Below are positions 63,100-64,000 of a stretch of DNA of 64,000 bases, in pieces; position 1 is the stretch's first letter; every line of letters begins with the position of its first letter. The notes beneath the pieces were generated by a model. That model made no database searches. It was not told the origin of the DNA and saw nothing but the letters and a program-made list of their open reading frames with translations. A program made the position numbers and the translations under genes. Origin of the DNA: Lingula anatina (taxonomy: Eukaryota; Brachiopoda; Lingulata; Lingulida; Lingulidae); the NCBI RefSeq assembly GCF_001039355.2, contig NW_019775692.1, positions 8,848 through 72,847 of the forward strand, written 5' to 3'.

Positions 63100-64000
63100 T
63101 TAATAATAATAATATGTATTTATTTGCAACTTAAAAAGTTGGATTTTACAATAAAAACAAATAGTCGTGAGATGCACAATCTTAAAATATACTTGCAAGT
63201 TTTAAAATGATTCGATACACATTAAAAATTCATAAAAAACTCAGTTCTTAAAATTAGATAAAGCCCATTGGATAAAAGTTTTTGACGATCGTGCAGTCCT
63301 CAATTTTGGCACAGTGTACTTATAAACCTGGTGCAAAGTGTAGGAACTTTCATTTATCTCTGGTAGCAAATGATTGATTTTGTGTCCTTCAGAGTACATG
63401 TTATGCAATAATGTTTTAGATAGTTCATCTCTTCTACAAGCAAGAGTGATAAGTTTACATGTTTCAAGTGCCCCATCGTAGGACAGCTCTGGGAATATAA
63501 TCTTACATGCTCTAATCTGAATGGATTCAATTTTATCAATTTGTTGTTGTGTAAGACATGGGTGCCACACCTGACATGCATATTCTAATGTAGGTCTGAT
63601 TACTGATGTATAAAAGCTTACAAGTTCATTGGTTGGAATACCCGCTCTTTTCAGAAGCTTAAGATTGTGTAGCCTTGTACTTGCTTTTTTACAAATATCA
63701 CAGATGTGACCTTCCCAGCTCAAATCACTACTGATCCTAACCCCTAAGAAGACAGCAGACCCCACTCTCTCAATCCTTTGATTATCTACTAGCAAGGGTG
63801 TAGTTTAGTGTCCTTTTTTGGAGAAATCAAATATGATCTCTTTGGTCTTGGTAGTATTTATTGTTAGTTTATTAGCATGGGACCAGAGAGTAAGTTCTGT
63901 TGTTGCATCAGGGAGATTGTCCTGCAGTTTGGTATTCCCATAGCTTAGAATTGTGGTGTCATCTACATATTTGAATGTCACATTTGGTGCTCAGATCATT
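63100..64000 (-). mobile_element. 3' part of a broken non-LTR retrotransposon (CR1/jockey-like), runs off the window
   Basis: On the minus strand, from 64000 downward, the reverse transcriptase catalytic box reads FKYVDDTT, then LTLWSHANKLTINTTKTK. After an in-frame stop (TAA near 63810) comes a 184-codon open stretch (63241-63795) with the typical tail of these enzymes: FLGVRISSDLSWEGHI, CKKASTRLHNLK, FYTSVIRPTLEYACQVWHP and IESIQIRACKIIFP. Another stop lies just before the YVDD segment. The 3' end near 63100 has TTGCAAATAAATA and a short (ATT)n tail, as in CR1-like elements. A pseudogene copy. Clade from motif style only. Confidence 0.8.

Overview
This is a window of an AT-rich eukaryotic genome. 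The genes are split by GT-AG introns, microsatellites and poly-A/T/C tracts are frequent, and there are small palindromic elements and decayed non-LTR retrotransposons. Protein content and repeat style suggest a marine invertebrate, probably a lophotrochozoan such as a mollusc. That is an inference from style, not a species identification. Three single N characters (1503, 10336, 48372) look like contig joins, and two of them affect interpretation.

Layout. (1) About 1540-22440, plus strand: a doublecortin-like kinase gene of six coding exons (7854-20865) encoding 1025 aa, with two DCX domains, a long charged linker and a Ser/Thr kinase domain. One or more 5' non-coding exons probably lie upstream. 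(2) 23459-24554, minus strand: a small two-exon gene for a 150-aa acidic-tailed protein I do not recognise, preceded by three CRE/ATF-like sites. It converges on the kinase gene. (3) 26788-48237, minus strand: a complete 23-exon gene (1226 aa) for a CACHD1-like protein (VWFA and cache domain-containing, related to calcium-channel alpha-2/delta subunits). Its 9-kb intron 16 holds an intronless rhodopsin-like GPCR gene on the opposite strand (32001-33038), a decayed LINE, and tandem repeats. (4) 48374-61509, plus strand: a second CACHD1-like gene, head-to-head with the first, with 23 matching exons. Its 5' end (signal peptide and start codon) is missing at the N at 48372. (5) 63100-64000, minus strand: the 3' part of another broken LINE.

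I derived splice junctions for both CACHD1-like genes by hand. All reading phases close, and 20 of the 22 comparable exons have the same length in the two copies. Most exons have diverged strongly, but exon 4, exon 10 with intron 10 and exon 11, and exon 13 are about 93-96% identical, intron sequence included. This is the pattern expected from recent gene conversion between inverted paralogs. The copies also differ functionally: the plus-strand copy keeps a full MIDAS metal site in its VWA domain and an R-x-W-F cache motif, while the minus-strand copy has lost the MIDAS Thr and Asp and the cache Arg. The cytoplasmic tails differ but both carry PPxY motifs. This pair is the most interesting content of the window. 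I saw no RNA genes, no CRISPR arrays and nothing prokaryotic.
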